Below are positions 28,210 through 38,996 of a DNA stretch of 64,000 bases, in pieces. The notes beneath the pieces were generated by a model. The model saw only the letters and a program-made list of their open reading frames with translations. It searched no databases and had not been told where the DNA came from. The translations under genes and the position numbers were made by a program. How positions within the stretch are numbered: the stretch's first letter is position 1; each line of letters starts with the position of its first letter. The stretch lies in the NCBI RefSeq assembly GCF_004402535.1, contig NZ_SOEY01000002.1, positions 167,597 through 231,596 on the forward strand, read 5' to 3'. The stretch is from Cryobacterium glaciale (GTDB taxonomy: Bacteria; Actinomycetota; Actinomycetes; Actinomycetales; Microbacteriaceae).

Positions 28210-29394
28210 CTACAGCGTCAGTCCCACCAGCACCGGCTCGGGTTGCAGGTTCACGCCGAACTCGGCCTGCACCCGGCCGAGCACGTACCGGGCCAGTTCA
28301 GCCACCTCGGCAGCCGTCGCCCCGCCCGTATTGGTCAGTGCGAGGGTGTGCTTGCTCGACACGGCCGCCTTCGACCCCGGCAGCCGAAATCCGCGACGGA
28401 CGCCGGAATGCTCGATCAGCCAGGCAGCGCTGAGCTTGACCAGGCGCACCGGGTCCTCGCCCGGAATGGGCCCGACTCCCCCATATTCCTCGAGGGGAAT
28501 GACTCGATCGGCCGGCTCGTCCTCGAGGGGCCAGCGCGGCGCATCCGCTGGCAGTGAGCGCGCAAAGGTTTCGGTCACGATCGGGTTGGTGAAGAATGAG
28601 CCGGCGCTGAAGGTGTCTGGATCGTTCGGATCGAGCACCATGCCCTTACCGGCGCGCAGGCCGAGCACGGTCGCCCGCACCGTCTGCAGCGGCACCCGGT
28701 CGCCGAGCTGCACGCCGAGCGCGCCGGCGAGTTGGGCGTATTTCAGCGGCTGGCCGAGGGTGCTCCCCAAAACGGATGCCTCCGCCGCGGTATCGTGCAG
28801 CTCCAGTTCGATCGCGAGCACGACCCCCCGCAGGCCCTGCTTGAGCGCCGAGGTGCGGTAGCCGAGGTCGAGGTCGGCGCGCTCGCGCCGTTCGACTTCC
28901 CCGGTCTCGTAGGAGAGAAAGTCGAGCGCGACGAGGCTGTCGGAGAGTTCCTGGCCGTAGGCTCCGATGTTCTGCACGGGCGCGGCGCCGCACGATCCGG
29001 GAATGCCCGACAGCGCCTCGATGCCGGCCCAGCCGTGATCCACCGCGTAGGCGACGAGATCGTCCCACGGTTCGCCGGCCTGCACGCGCAGGCGCACCCT
29101 GGCTTCCGATTCAATGTCGGCGGTGGGGGCCGCATCCGCTTCGCTGGTGGTGTCGCGGCCGACAGCGAGCACCTCGATGCCGCGGGTCACCACCTGGATC
29201 ACGATGCCGTCGAAGCCCTCATCGGCGACAACGGTGTTGGAGCCGCCGCCGAGCAGCAGCCAGTTCTCTTCGAGACCCCAGACCACGAGGGTTTCGTTTA
29301 TGAGGTCCTGCTCGGTGACCGGCGCCACCCGGGCGGCGGGTGGCCCGCCGACGCGAAAGGTCGTGAGGGTGCTGAGCGGCACGGGTTTAATCAT
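28210..29394 (-). CDS. murB: UDP-N-acetylenolpyruvoylglucosamine reductase
   Basis: A 394-residue MurB, the FAD enzyme that reduces UDP-GlcNAc-enolpyruvate to UDP-MurNAc in cell-wall precursor synthesis. Motifs: STLTTFRVGGPPAARVAP, LLLGGGSNTVVADEGFDG, GIEALSGIPGSCGAAPVQNIGAYGQE, YRTSALK, and catalytic Ser in SAGSFFTNPIV; the Glu near the C-terminus lies in RVQAEFGVNLQPEPVLVG. It is longer than the E. coli enzyme through small loops. Downstream of two MaoC genes on the same strand, with a 3-base gap. Confidence 0.96.
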   Translation of the reverse strand: MIKPVPLSTLTTFRVGGPPAARVAPVTEQDLINETLVVWGLEENWLLLGGGSNTVVADEGFDGIVIQVVTRGIEVLAVGRDTTSEADAAPTADIESEARVRLRVQAGEPWDDLVAYAVDHGWAGIEALSGIPGSCGAAPVQNIGAYGQELSDSLVALDFLSYETGEVERRERADLDLGYRTSALKQGLRGVVLAIELELHDTAAEASVLGSTLGQPLKYAQLAGALGVQLGDRVPLQTVRATVLGLRAGKGMVLDPNDPDTFSAGSFFTNPIVTETFARSLPADAPRWPLEDEPADRVIPLEEYGGVGPIPGEDPVRLVKLSAAWLIEHSGVRRGFRLPGSKAAVSSKHTLALTNTGGATAAEVAELARYVLGRVQAEFGVNLQPEPVLVGLTL

Positions 29395-29397
29395 GCT

Positions 29398-29835
29398 TCA
29401 GGCCAGGTTGACGCGCGCCTGCGCCTTGCCGAGAACGGTCGCGCCGTTGAAGGTCACGGTCAGGTCGATGCGCGCGATTCCGGTTTCCGGCTCGAGAGCG
29501 CCGACCTTGGCGACGACCATCACGACGGCGCCGACTGTAGCGTCGACGAAGACCGGGCGGGTGAATCGCACCTGAAAGTCGATAACCCTGGCCGGGTCGC
29601 CGGCCCAGTCGACGACGGGCTGCACGGCCAGGCCCATGGTCAGCATTCCGTGGGCCAGTACGCCCGACAGTCCCACCGACTGCGCCACGTCATCGCGGTA
29701 GTGAATGGGGTTGAAATCGCCGGATGCCCCGGCATAGCGCACGAGGGAATCGCGCGTCAATGAGAAACTCGCCTCGGCGACGACGCTGCCGAGGGTGAGG
29801 TCTGCCACTGATCTAATAGGTGAGGTGGGGGTCAT
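29398..29835 (-). CDS. MaoC-family (R)-hydratase/dehydratase, HadB-like
   Basis: A 145-residue hotdog-fold hydratase with the catalytic Asp-His signature in SLVRYAGASGDFNPIHYRD and the helix HGMLTMGLAVQPV. HadB is the catalytic partner of the mycobacterial fatty-acid elongation dehydratase. Its start overlaps the stop of the neighbouring HadA-like gene by four bases (ATGA), supporting a heterodimer. The organism need not make mycolic acids; the substrate is a 3-hydroxyacyl thioester by family. Confidence 0.88.
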   Translation of the reverse strand: MTPTSPIRSVADLTLGSVVAEASFSLTRDSLVRYAGASGDFNPIHYRDDVAQSVGLSGVLAHGMLTMGLAVQPVVDWAGDPARVIDFQVRFTRPVFVDATVGAVVMVVAKVGALEPETGIARIDLTVTFNGATVLGKAQARVNLA

Positions 29836-30278
29836 TCGTCTCCCCTGACGACGAGGGTGGAGATGGCGGTCACGACGTGGGCGCCGGCCCTGTCGACGAT
29901 CGTGGACTCGGCGGTCAGCATCGAGTGGCCGCCGAGGGTCTTGATGCTCGTCACCGCGAGGGTCGCCGTGAGTTCATCGCCGGCCACGATCGGGCGGGTA
30001 TAGCTGAAACGCTGGTCGCCGTGCACAACCCGGGTGAAGTCGATGCCACCGTCGGGTTCGGCGAGCAGTTGGGCCAGCGTGGCTTCCTGCACGACCACGG
30101 CGAACGTGGGCGGGGCGACGACGTCGGCGTGGCCGGCCGCGCGGGCCGCTTCGGGATCGTGGTTGATCGGGTTGGTCGCGAACACGGCGCGGGAGAATTC
30201 GCGCACCTTTTCACGGCCGACGAGATACGGTGCGACCGGCGGAAAGACCCGCCCCTGCAACTCTGGGTTCACTGACAC
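29832..30278 (-). CDS. MaoC-like N-terminal dehydratase, HadA-like
   Basis: A 148-residue hotdog protein lacking the catalytic Asp-His pair: the corresponding region reads REFSRAVFATNPINHD. It has ADVVAPPTFAVVV and RVVHGDQRFSYTRPIVAGDELTATL as in HadA and related FAS1-like dehydratase subunits, which bind the acyl chain. Pairs with the following HadB-like gene. Placed near murB and the trnW-secE region as in other actinobacteria. GTG 30278 start. Confidence 0.86.
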   Translation of the reverse strand: MSVNPELQGRVFPPVAPYLVGREKVREFSRAVFATNPINHDPEAARAAGHADVVAPPTFAVVVQEATLAQLLAEPDGGIDFTRVVHGDQRFSYTRPIVAGDELTATLAVTSIKTLGGHSMLTAESTIVDRAGAHVVTAISTLVVRGDE

Positions 30279-30326
30279 CCGTCGAGTCTACTCAGAGTGG
30301 TTCCTCACGGCGGTCAGGAACAGGCC

Positions 30327-30800
30327 GTGACAAGGCGCACACTGGTAACCGTGAAATGTGTATCCGTGCGCCTCGGTGACCCCGAGGTAGCCCCTCTTCT
30401 GCTCGACCTGCACCGCGAATATGAGATCCGCTACGGCACGGGCGATTCCGTGCACGACGTGGACGGGACCGAGTTCGATCCGCCCCACGGCGGCTTTCTC
30501 GTTCTCGTCGACGGCGACACGACGGTCGCCGGCGGCGGCCTGCACCAGTTCAACGCCACGACCGCCGAGGTCAAGCGCATGTGGACCAACCCCGGCTATC
30601 GCCGTCAGGGCCACGCCCGCACGATTCTGCGCGAACTGGAATCCCTCGCCCGCGGCCTCGGCTACGAGCGGATGCGTCTGGAAACCGGTTACGCCCAGCC
30701 CGAAGCGCTCGCCCTCTACCGCAGCCTCGGTTTCACCGACATCGGCAACTACGGAATCTACGAGCACGCCTCCGGCTTCGAGCTGGACCTCACCCATTAA
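30327..30800 (+). CDS. GNAT-family N-acetyltransferase
   Basis: A protein of 157 residues (149 if GTG 30351 is the start) with the GNAT fold. The acetyl-CoA site is MWTNPGYRRQGHARTILRELE (Q/R-x-x-G-x-G/A), followed by YERMRLETGYAQPEALALYRSLGF typical of amino-acid or antibiotic acetyltransferases. GTG 30327 is preferred because AGGA lies eight bases upstream. Acceptor unknown. It ends in a shared terminator before the convergent metQ. Confidence 0.85.
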   Translation: MTRRTLVTVKCVSVRLGDPEVAPLLLDLHREYEIRYGTGDSVHDVDGTEFDPPHGGFLVLVDGDTTVAGGGLHQFNATTAEVKRMWTNPGYRRQGHARTILRELESLARGLGYERMRLETGYAQPEALALYRSLGFTDIGNYGIYEHASGFELDLTH

Positions 30801-30802
30801 CC

Positions 30803-30841
30803 AGCGGATGCCCGCCCACACGGTGTGGCCGGGCATCCGCT
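30803..30841. terminator. Bidirectional hairpin between GNAT and metQ
   Basis: AGCGGATGCCCG (30803-30814) pairs exactly with CGGGCATCCGCT (30830-30841), with a further inner CCACAC/GTGTGG match. It lies between convergent genes, 2 bases after the GNAT stop and 9 before the metQ stop. Its arms contain the over-used CGGATGC word. Confidence 0.75.
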
Positions 30842-30850
30842 TGAACAGGG

Positions 30851-31681
30851 CTACTTGGTCGGAATGACCAGGCCGCCCCAGGTGTCGGTCATGTACTGCT
30901 GGGTCTCGGCCGAGAGCAGCAGTTCGAGCAGCTTCACCACTCGCGGGTCGTTCTCGAGCTCCGGCGTCGTGGCGAGCACGTTCGAGTACGGGCTGTCGGT
31001 GCCCTCGATCAGGATCGCATCGTCGGCGCTGAGTCCGGCCGGCAGGGCGAAGGAGATCGTGACGAAGGCGGCGTCCACATCGGCGACGGCCTGCGGCAGG
31101 GTGGCATTCTCGATTTCGACGAACTCGAAGTCGCGCGGGTTGGCGGTCACGTCGGCGAGCGTGGTCGGCGAAGCGGCCACCTCGATGAGGCCCTCGGCGG
31201 CGAGCATCTCGAGCGCGCGCCCTTCGTTCGACGGGTCGTTCGGGATCGCGATGCGAGCACCGTCCTCGAGGTCGTCGACGCTCGTCACCTTGTCGCTGTA
31301 GAACGCGGCGCTCGGCAGGTAGATCGCGCCGAGGCTGACCAGGTCGCCGCCGGTGGAGGTGTTGAAGGTGTCGAGGAACGTGGCGTGCTGGAACAGGTTC
31401 GCATCGATCGAGCCGTCGGTCAGGGCCACGTTCGGCGTCGTGTAGTCGGTGAAGTCCTTATAGACGATCTCGAGTCCGGCATCGTCGGCGAGGTTGTCCT
31501 GCACGAACTTGATGATGTCACCGGCCGGCGTGGCGAGCGCGCCGACATTGATCGTGCCGAGGCTCGCAGCATCGGTGTCGGTGGCGGCCGGCACGTCGGC
31601 GGCGCAGGCCGACAGGCCCAGCAGAGCGGATGCGGCGAGGGCGACGCCGGCGAGGCGGCCGGCACGGGTGGTGAGCTTCAA
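30851..31681 (-). CDS. metQ: D,L-methionine ABC transporter substrate-binding lipoprotein MetQ
   Basis: A 276-residue NlpA/MetQ lipoprotein. The signal has the lipobox LGLSAC with lipidated Cys26; the mature part shows INVGALATPAGDIIKFVQDNLADDAGLEIVYKDFTDYTTPNVAL, the DANLFQHATFL motif and IAIPNDPSNEGRALEMLA. TTG 31681 is the start at which the signal peptide begins; upstream in-frame sequence is antisense to other features and lacks a signal. It is the last gene of metN-metI-metQ and probably binds methionine. Confidence 0.93.
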   Translation of the reverse strand: MKLTTRAGRLAGVALAASALLGLSACAADVPAATDTDAASLGTINVGALATPAGDIIKFVQDNLADDAGLEIVYKDFTDYTTPNVALTDGSIDANLFQHATFLDTFNTSTGGDLVSLGAIYLPSAAFYSDKVTSVDDLEDGARIAIPNDPSNEGRALEMLAAEGLIEVAASPTTLADVTANPRDFEFVEIENATLPQAVADVDAAFVTISFALPAGLSADDAILIEGTDSPYSNVLATTPELENDPRVVKLLELLLSAETQQYMTDTWGGLVIPTK

Positions 31682-31707
31682 GGTGTCTCTTTTCGTGTTG
31701 GGACGGA

Positions 31708-32451
31708 CTAGATGGCTGGGGGAACGGCCACGCGACTGCGGGCCGGTCGGGTGCGGTGAGAGAAACGACGAGCCAGCCACGTTGCGAGCCCCTGCAGCAT
31801 CATGACGATGATGAAGATGAGAATGATGACGGCAACCATGTGAATGGTGCTGTAACGCTGGTAGCCGTACTGGATGGCAACCTGGCCGAGCCCGCCACCG
31901 GCGACCGTTCCGACCATGGCGGAAAAGTTGATGATCGAGGTCACCGTGGTGGACAAGCCGAGAATCAGCGTGGAGAGCGACTCAGGCACCAGCACCTTGG
32001 CCACGATCTGCCAGCGGGTCGCCCCGAGCGATTCCGCCGCTTCGATAAGGCCGGAATCGACCTCCTTGATGGCGATCTCGACCATGCGGGCGAAGAACGG
32101 GATGGCCACGACGGCGAGCGGCACGATGGCGGCGGTCGACCCGATAAAGGTGCCGACGACGAGCCGGGTGAACGGGATCAGCGCCACCATCAGAATGATG
32201 AACGGCACCGAACGGCCGAGGTTGACGATGAATTCGAGTACCCGGTTGATGACCCGGCCGAGCGGCCTATATCCGAACGGGGCCTCGAACAGTCCGCCGC
32301 GTTCGGTTCCGACCAGCAGGACGCCGAGCGGCAGTCCCACCAGAACGGTGAACAGCACGGCGACGCCGACCATATAGAGGGTCTCACCGGTGCCGACGAG
32401 CAGCACTTGGAACAGTCCGGGCCAGAAGCCGGGAGCGGCGGGGTCGATCAT
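31708..32451 (-). CDS. metI: Methionine ABC transporter permease MetI
   Basis: A 247-residue permease with five to six TM segments and the EAA loop EVDSGLIEAAESLGATRWQIVAKVLVPES which contacts the ATPase. The stretch NLGRSVPFIILMVALIPFTRLVVGTFIG and INFSAMVGTVAGGGLGQVAIQYGYQRY is specific to MetI. ATG 32451 overlaps the metN stop by four bases; metQ follows 26 bases later. Confidence 0.95.
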   Translation of the reverse strand: MIDPAAPGFWPGLFQVLLVGTGETLYMVGVAVLFTVLVGLPLGVLLVGTERGGLFEAPFGYRPLGRVINRVLEFIVNLGRSVPFIILMVALIPFTRLVVGTFIGSTAAIVPLAVVAIPFFARMVEIAIKEVDSGLIEAAESLGATRWQIVAKVLVPESLSTLILGLSTTVTSIINFSAMVGTVAGGGLGQVAIQYGYQRYSTIHMVAVIILIFIIVMMLQGLATWLARRFSHRTRPARSRVAVPPAI

Positions 32452-33461
32452 GCGCGGGATCCTTCCACGACGGCGCCGTCGCCGACGATTTCGACGAGCA
32501 GTCCCTGCCCGCGCAGGTCGGCGATCGGGGCGGCGTTGGCGAGCGGTGTGCCAGGCAGCTCGAGGCGGGTGCGGCCGGCCTGGTTGCCGCCGATGGTCTC
32601 GACGGCGGCGCCGAGAATGCTCACATCGAGACCGTAGGTGCGGGCCAGTTGGGCGATCACCGGCCGGTCGGCCGAGCCGCCGCTGAAGGTGATCTCGATC
32701 ACGGTGTTGCCGGGGTGCGGGGCGATCTCGCCGAGCGGGAACAGTTCGTGGACCAGCCGGGAGCCGGGCGTCGAGAGGAGCGACACGATCGAACCCTGCT
32801 CGAGGATGCGACCGTTCTCGAGCATGGCGGCCGAGTCGCAGACCCGTTTGACGACATCCATTTCGTGCGTGATGAGCAGCACGGTCAGGCCGAGCTGCAC
32901 GTTGATCGTTTTCACGAGGTCGAGGATGGAGCGCGTGGTCTCGGGGTCGAGGGCACTCGTGGCCTCGTCGGAGAGCAGAATTTTGGGGTTGCCGGCGAGC
33001 GCCCGAGCAATGCCGACGCGTTGCTTCTGACCGCCGGAGAGTTCGGCCGGGTAGGCGCCGGCCTTGTCGGCGAGTCCGACCAGGTCGAGGATCTCGAGCG
33101 AGCGTCGACGGCGTTCGGCACCGCTGACCCCGACGATTTCCAGGCCCAACTCGACGTTGCCCTGTGCCGTGCGCCCGGCGAGCAGGTTGAAGTGTTGAAA
33201 GACCATGCCGATCTTGCGGCGGGCCAGGCGCAGCTGGTCAGGCGAGAGGCGAGTGAGTTCCTCGCCGTCGACGGTGACCGTGCCGCTGCTCGGACGTTCC
33301 AGCAGGTTGATCACGCGAATGAGGGTGCTCTTACCGGCACCGCTCTGGCCGATCACGCCAAAGATCTCGCCGCGGGCCACCTCGAGGCTGACATCGTCGA
33401 GGGCGGTCGTGGCGGCGGCGCCGGACCCGAAGGTCTTGAAGACATGTTTGACGGAGATCAC
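32448..33461 (-). CDS. metN: Methionine ABC transporter ATP-binding protein MetN
   Basis: A 337-residue ATPase with Walker A GQSGAGKST, signature LSGGQKQRVGIARAL, Walker B ILLSDEATSALDPETT and the H-loop ITHEMDVVK. The C-terminal NIL/ACT-like domain (about 250-335) would bind methionine and inhibit transport when it is abundant. GTG 33461 start. No methionine- or SAM-type riboswitch could be recognised in 33462-33641, which instead holds a REP-like half repeat and a short GCGGTA/TACCGC hairpin. Confidence 0.96.
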   Translation of the reverse strand: MISVKHVFKTFGSGAAATTALDDVSLEVARGEIFGVIGQSGAGKSTLIRVINLLERPSSGTVTVDGEELTRLSPDQLRLARRKIGMVFQHFNLLAGRTAQGNVELGLEIVGVSGAERRRRSLEILDLVGLADKAGAYPAELSGGQKQRVGIARALAGNPKILLSDEATSALDPETTRSILDLVKTINVQLGLTVLLITHEMDVVKRVCDSAAMLENGRILEQGSIVSLLSTPGSRLVHELFPLGEIAPHPGNTVIEITFSGGSADRPVIAQLARTYGLDVSILGAAVETIGGNQAGRTRLELPGTPLANAAPIADLRGQGLLVEIVGDGAVVEGSRA

Positions 33462-33472
33462 TGGGCACCCGG

Positions 33473-33487
33473 CCTGGTCGAGGCGCG
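33473..33487. repeat. REP-like half element upstream of metN
   Basis: CCTGGTCGAGGCGCG matches an arm of the long hairpin at 17503-17584. It lies 12 bases before the metN start, in its leader. Confidence 0.55.
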
Positions 33488-33641
33488 GTACCCATTTACC
33501 GCAACGGCTCCAGTCTGTCGACCGGGCGACGGCCAGCCAAATCCCCCACGGCTCTGTTGCGCCCTATTACCCGTCCGAGATCACGGTCTGCGAGCGGTTT
33601 CGATGGCTCCGGTGCCTGCGGGGAGGTAGCGTTAGAGGGCT

Positions 33642-34214
33642 ATGCAAAACAAATTGATTCCGCACCCCGACCTTCCGATCGACCTGCCGACCGAAGAGCG
33701 CATTCGCGCCGCCGTCGCGCACTACGGCGAGAACGTCGTCATCGACAATTCCGTGGCCCTGCTGCGTGCCAAGAACGCCGGCAAAGACTTTCTGCTCTAC
33801 GCCGGCGGACGCCACGCGCTCGGCATTCTCGAGGGTGCTCCCGCGCTGTACTGGCCCGAGCTGTGGGGCGCCCGCGCGCTGCTGCACGTCTGGGGCGAGC
33901 AGGCCGCTCCGTACATCGTCGTCGGCCTGAACAACCAGGCCTGGCGCGTCCGCGAAATGTGCGCGAAGGTCGTGCTGCTGCGCGGTCTGCAGGTCGTGCC
34001 CAAGCTCGTGCGCCTCACCACCGACGAGCACCCGCGCGTGCGTTCCGCCGCGCTGCACGCCCTCGCCGACCAGGGCACCGAAGCCAATATCGCCACGATC
34101 GAGGTGCGCCTGCGCGACTCCGACAAGGAGGTGCGCCGCGCCGCGCAGCAGGCTCGCGACGCCATCCGTTCGCGCCTGAAGCTGACCGACGCGGCGGCCG
34201 AGCCCGAGACTTAA
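33642..34214 (+). CDS. HEAT-repeat protein of unknown function
   Basis: A 190-residue soluble protein made largely of paired helices. Two or three HEAT-like repeats are seen around 85-170, for example AWRVREMCAKVVLLRGLQVVPKLVRLTTDEHPRVRSAALHALADQ and KEVRRAAQQARDAI. These make a scaffold for protein binding and have no catalytic site. ATG 33642 follows GGAGGTAG. It lies alone between the divergent metNIQ unit and the convergent sugar kinase; the partner is unknown. Confidence 0.83.
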   Translation: MQNKLIPHPDLPIDLPTEERIRAAVAHYGENVVIDNSVALLRAKNAGKDFLLYAGGRHALGILEGAPALYWPELWGARALLHVWGEQAAPYIVVGLNNQAWRVREMCAKVVLLRGLQVVPKLVRLTTDEHPRVRSAALHALADQGTEANIATIEVRLRDSDKEVRRAAQQARDAIRSRLKLTDAAAEPET

Positions 34215-34233
34215 GCCGCCGCGGACATCCGCT

Positions 34234-35130
34234 CTACGGCCGGCGGAGCAGCGCACCCTCCTGCCGGCAGGTAGCGGCGGCGGTGAGCATGGCGTCGCCC
34301 AGCAGGGCCTGCCAGGCGGCGGTATCCTGCGGCACCCCGTCGTTCACGATCGTGCAAACGGATGCCGCCAGCGTCGCGTCCCCGGCACCCATCGTGTCGA
34401 TGATCGGGCCGTCGAGCTCAGCGATCGGCACGCTGATCAGCCCATTGTTCGCGAACGATACCGAGGCGCCCAGGCGCCCGGCTGTCGCCAGCACTGTGTT
34501 GGCGCCCGCGTCGACGAGCCGTTCCCGCAGCTCATCGAGCGTGCTGTCGTACAGCAGATCGGCGTCTTCATCGCCCACCTTGACGAGCAGGCTGCGCGCG
34601 GCGAGCGCTTCGAAGTTTCGCACGAACCGCGGCCCGTCATGCAGCATGCCAGCTCGCGGGTTGGGGTCGATCACGAGGCGACGATCCGGGTCGGAGACGC
34701 AGGCGGCGAAGGCTTCGGTCTGCGCGGTGTCGTCGAACGGAAAACAGCTCACGACGACGAGCTCGGCAGCCTCGAGAGCCGCGCGCTCGGCCGCACCGAA
34801 CTCGATGCGGCGCGCTTTCGCGGCGTCGTTGAAGAAATAGCGGGGCTCTCCGTCGGTGCGGTCGGACACCGCCCGCGACGACCCGAGCGGGCCGGCGGTC
34901 GCGATGAGCTCCACCCCGTACTGGTCGAGGAAAGCGCGAAGGACCGCGCCGTCGGAGTCGTCGCCGACCATGGCGATCAGGGCCGTCGGGACCCCGAGCA
35001 CGGCCAGGCCAACGGCCACGTTGAGGGCGGCGCCGCCGGCGAATTCCCGGCTCGCCTCCGAGTCACGCAGTACGTCAATCAGGGCGTCACCGACGACGAC
35101 GACACGGGCGGGGGCATTGAGTTCCGGCAT
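34234..35130 (-). CDS. PfkB-family carbohydrate kinase (fructokinase/ribokinase-like)
   Basis: A 298-residue PfkB kinase. Substrate signature one is seen as EFAGGAALNVAVGLAVLGVPTALIAMVGDDSDG, and the ATP/anion-hole motif two as DTMGAGDATLAASV with catalytic Asp. ATG 35130 (MPELNAPARVVVVGDALIDVL) is chosen as the family start, with GAGAG upstream. It probably phosphorylates fructose or a similar sugar; no transporter or other sugar gene is near, so the substrate is open. Confidence 0.9.
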   Translation of the reverse strand: MPELNAPARVVVVGDALIDVLRDSEASREFAGGAALNVAVGLAVLGVPTALIAMVGDDSDGAVLRAFLDQYGVELIATAGPLGSSRAVSDRTDGEPRYFFNDAAKARRIEFGAAERAALEAAELVVVSCFPFDDTAQTEAFAACVSDPDRRLVIDPNPRAGMLHDGPRFVRNFEALAARSLLVKVGDEDADLLYDSTLDELRERLVDAGANTVLATAGRLGASVSFANNGLISVPIAELDGPIIDTMGAGDATLAASVCTIVNDGVPQDTAAWQALLGDAMLTAAATCRQEGALLRRP

Positions 35131-35237
35131 GGTCCACTCTCTTCGAAGCCGCGAGGCATGAGCTCGGTCGGCACTCACAAGGCTAGACCCGGCTCGTGGC
35201 CGGTGCGGCGACAACCGCGCTCGACCAGAACAGAAAG

Positions 35238-35275
35238 CAGCCGGCACGAGGAGTCCATTCTCCTCGTGCCGGCTG
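35238..35275. terminator. Strong hairpin after the 54-residue protein gene
   Basis: A 16-bp perfect stem (CAGCCGGCACGAGGAG and complement) with a six-base loop; on the minus strand it is followed by the T-rich CTTTCTGTTCT. It lies 18 bases after the stop of the small gene. Confidence 0.88.
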
Positions 35276-35293
35276 TTCTGGAACCATGCAGTG

Positions 35294-35458
35294 CTAGACG
35301 CTCTTGCGTCCTGACATCGACCGCATCAGGAACATGATCACCGCGATGATCGCGAGCACGATACCGACCCAGAGCAGGAATTGAAGCGACTGCACCAGAC
35401 CTCCGGTAATGAGCAGCACCACCGCAACAACGGCCACAATGATGAGTAACGGGTTCAT
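35294..35458 (-). CDS. Small membrane protein, 54 residues
   Basis: A short gene reading MNPLLIIVAVVAVVLLITG at its start, then a second hydrophobic stretch (about 28-45) and a basic end. Two TM segments fill nearly the whole chain. The start has AAAGG about 9 bases upstream and a strong terminator follows the stop, so it looks like a true single-gene unit. Similar tiny hydrophobic proteins are common in the Microbacteriaceae; function unknown. Confidence 0.75.
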   Translation of the reverse strand: MNPLLIIVAVVAVVLLITGGLVQSLQFLLWVGIVLAIIAVIMFLMRSMSGRKSV

Positions 35459-35524
35459 AGTCCGACCTTTCATTTGATGCGCGGGAAGATCCCGATTGCA
35501 GCGATACTACCCCCTTGTGGGGGC

Positions 35525-35558
35525 CGGAAGTAGATGCCGCGTGCGGCATCTACTTCCG
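35525..35558. terminator. Hairpin at the end of the thiOSGF operon
   Basis: A 16-bp perfect stem (CGGAAGTAGATGCCGC and complement, two-base loop) begins 17 bases after the stop of the ThiF-like gene; a second small stem CCCCC/GGGGG follows on the minus strand. There is no clear T-tract. Confidence 0.65.
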
Positions 35559-35575
35559 TGTCATCACTGCGCGGT

Positions 35576-37741
<2,166 letters not shown>

Positions 37742-37745
<4 letters not shown>

Positions 37746-38953
37746 GAGTGACCTCCTTTCAACAAAGCGGATGCGGGAGCGCGGCTGGAAAATCGGTCCG
37801 GCCGAAAGGCCCTCCACCGATCGTCGGCGATTCCCTCGATGAGCTGGAGACAGTGCTCGGCGGCGACCGGGGTGAGCAGTACGCCGTGGCGAAAGAATCC
37901 GGTGGCGATGATGAGGCCTGGAATGTCGCCGTCCGTGCCCGAATCGACGCGACCGAGGAGCGGCGCGTTGTCGGGAGTTCCCGGCCTGGCGCGGGCGGTC
38001 GTTTCGATCAGTTCGAGCTCGCTCACCGCCGGCACCAGCACCTGGGCGTCCCGCAAGAGCTGATAAACGCCGCCGGCCGACACCACGCCCGAGCCGTCTT
38101 CGCGCTGCGTGGCTCCGATCACGAGCGTTCCGTCGGTGCGCGGAACCAGATACACCGGCACACCGTGCACCAGTCCGCGAACCGTGCAGGTGAGCAGTGG
38201 CTGCAGGGGCTCGGGCACCCGCAGCCGCAGAATATCCCCGTAAACCGGGCGAAGCGGAAGCTTCAGATGCTCTGGCAACCCGTCCAGCGCGGCCGCTCCG
38301 AGCCCATTGGCCACGACCACGTCGGTGGCTGTGACCGTGGAACCATCGAAAAGGGCGACGCCAGTGACGCGGGAGGAGGCATCCGCTGAATGCAGCAACC
38401 CGCTGGCCTGCACGCGAATGACGGCGTCGTGGCCGTGGTGCGCGAGCTCCAACAGGATGCGCGCGGTGAGCCGGCGCGGGTCGACCTGGTGGTCTTGCCC
38501 CACCACAAAGGCGCTCGAGATCTGGGGACTGAGCAGCGGTTCGAGCACCCGGGCTTCGCGAATGGTGATTGGCTCGACGCCCAGTCCGTTGGCTAGCTGC
38601 ACGCCGCGCAGGTCGGCGAGCGCCTGCCGGTCGGCCTCGTCGGCACCGACGTTCAGGGTTCTCGTGCGCTGGTATCCGGTCGCGTCGCTATCGGGTCCGA
38701 GCGAGTCGATGAAGGCGGGGTACAGCGTCGAGGAGGCGAGCATGAGCTCGAGCAGCGCCTCTTCCTGGTAGTGCAGTTCGCTGACCGCGGCGAGCATTCC
38801 GGCCGCAGCAAAGGTGGCACCACCAGCCGGATCCGGGTCGATGACGACCACCGTGCGTCCGGACTGCGCTACCGCCCAGGCGATGCCGAGCCCGATCACG
38901 CCGCCGCCGATGACGGCTACGTCGACCGACCGGTGTGAGCGCCGCTCACTCAT
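37742..38953 (-). CDS. thiO: Glycine oxidase ThiO
   Basis: A 403-residue FAD-dependent amine oxidase that turns glycine into dehydroglycine for ThiG. The dinucleotide fold VDVAVIGGGVIGLGIAWAVAQSG lies near residues 9-32; later come GATFAAAGMLAA, VVVANGLGAAAL, and the C-terminal ARPGTPDNAPLLGRV ... IATGFFRHGVLLTPVAAE. ATG 38953 is chosen although no good ribosome-binding site precedes it; only 43 bases separate it from divergent thiE. First gene of the thiazole operon. Confidence 0.93.
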
Positions 38954-38996
38954 CGCGTGCACCGAGGCTGGGCCGAAGCCCTTTAGGGTTGGTCGC

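Noticed and set aside
33462..33641. SAM or methionine riboswitch before metNIQ
   Set aside because: Only a short GCGGTA/TACCGC stem and a REP-like half repeat are found; no S-box or SAM-type core could be recognised.
38954..38996. TPP riboswitch between thiO and thiE
   Set aside because: The gap is 43 bases, too short, and lacks the GCTGAGA and ACCTG words.
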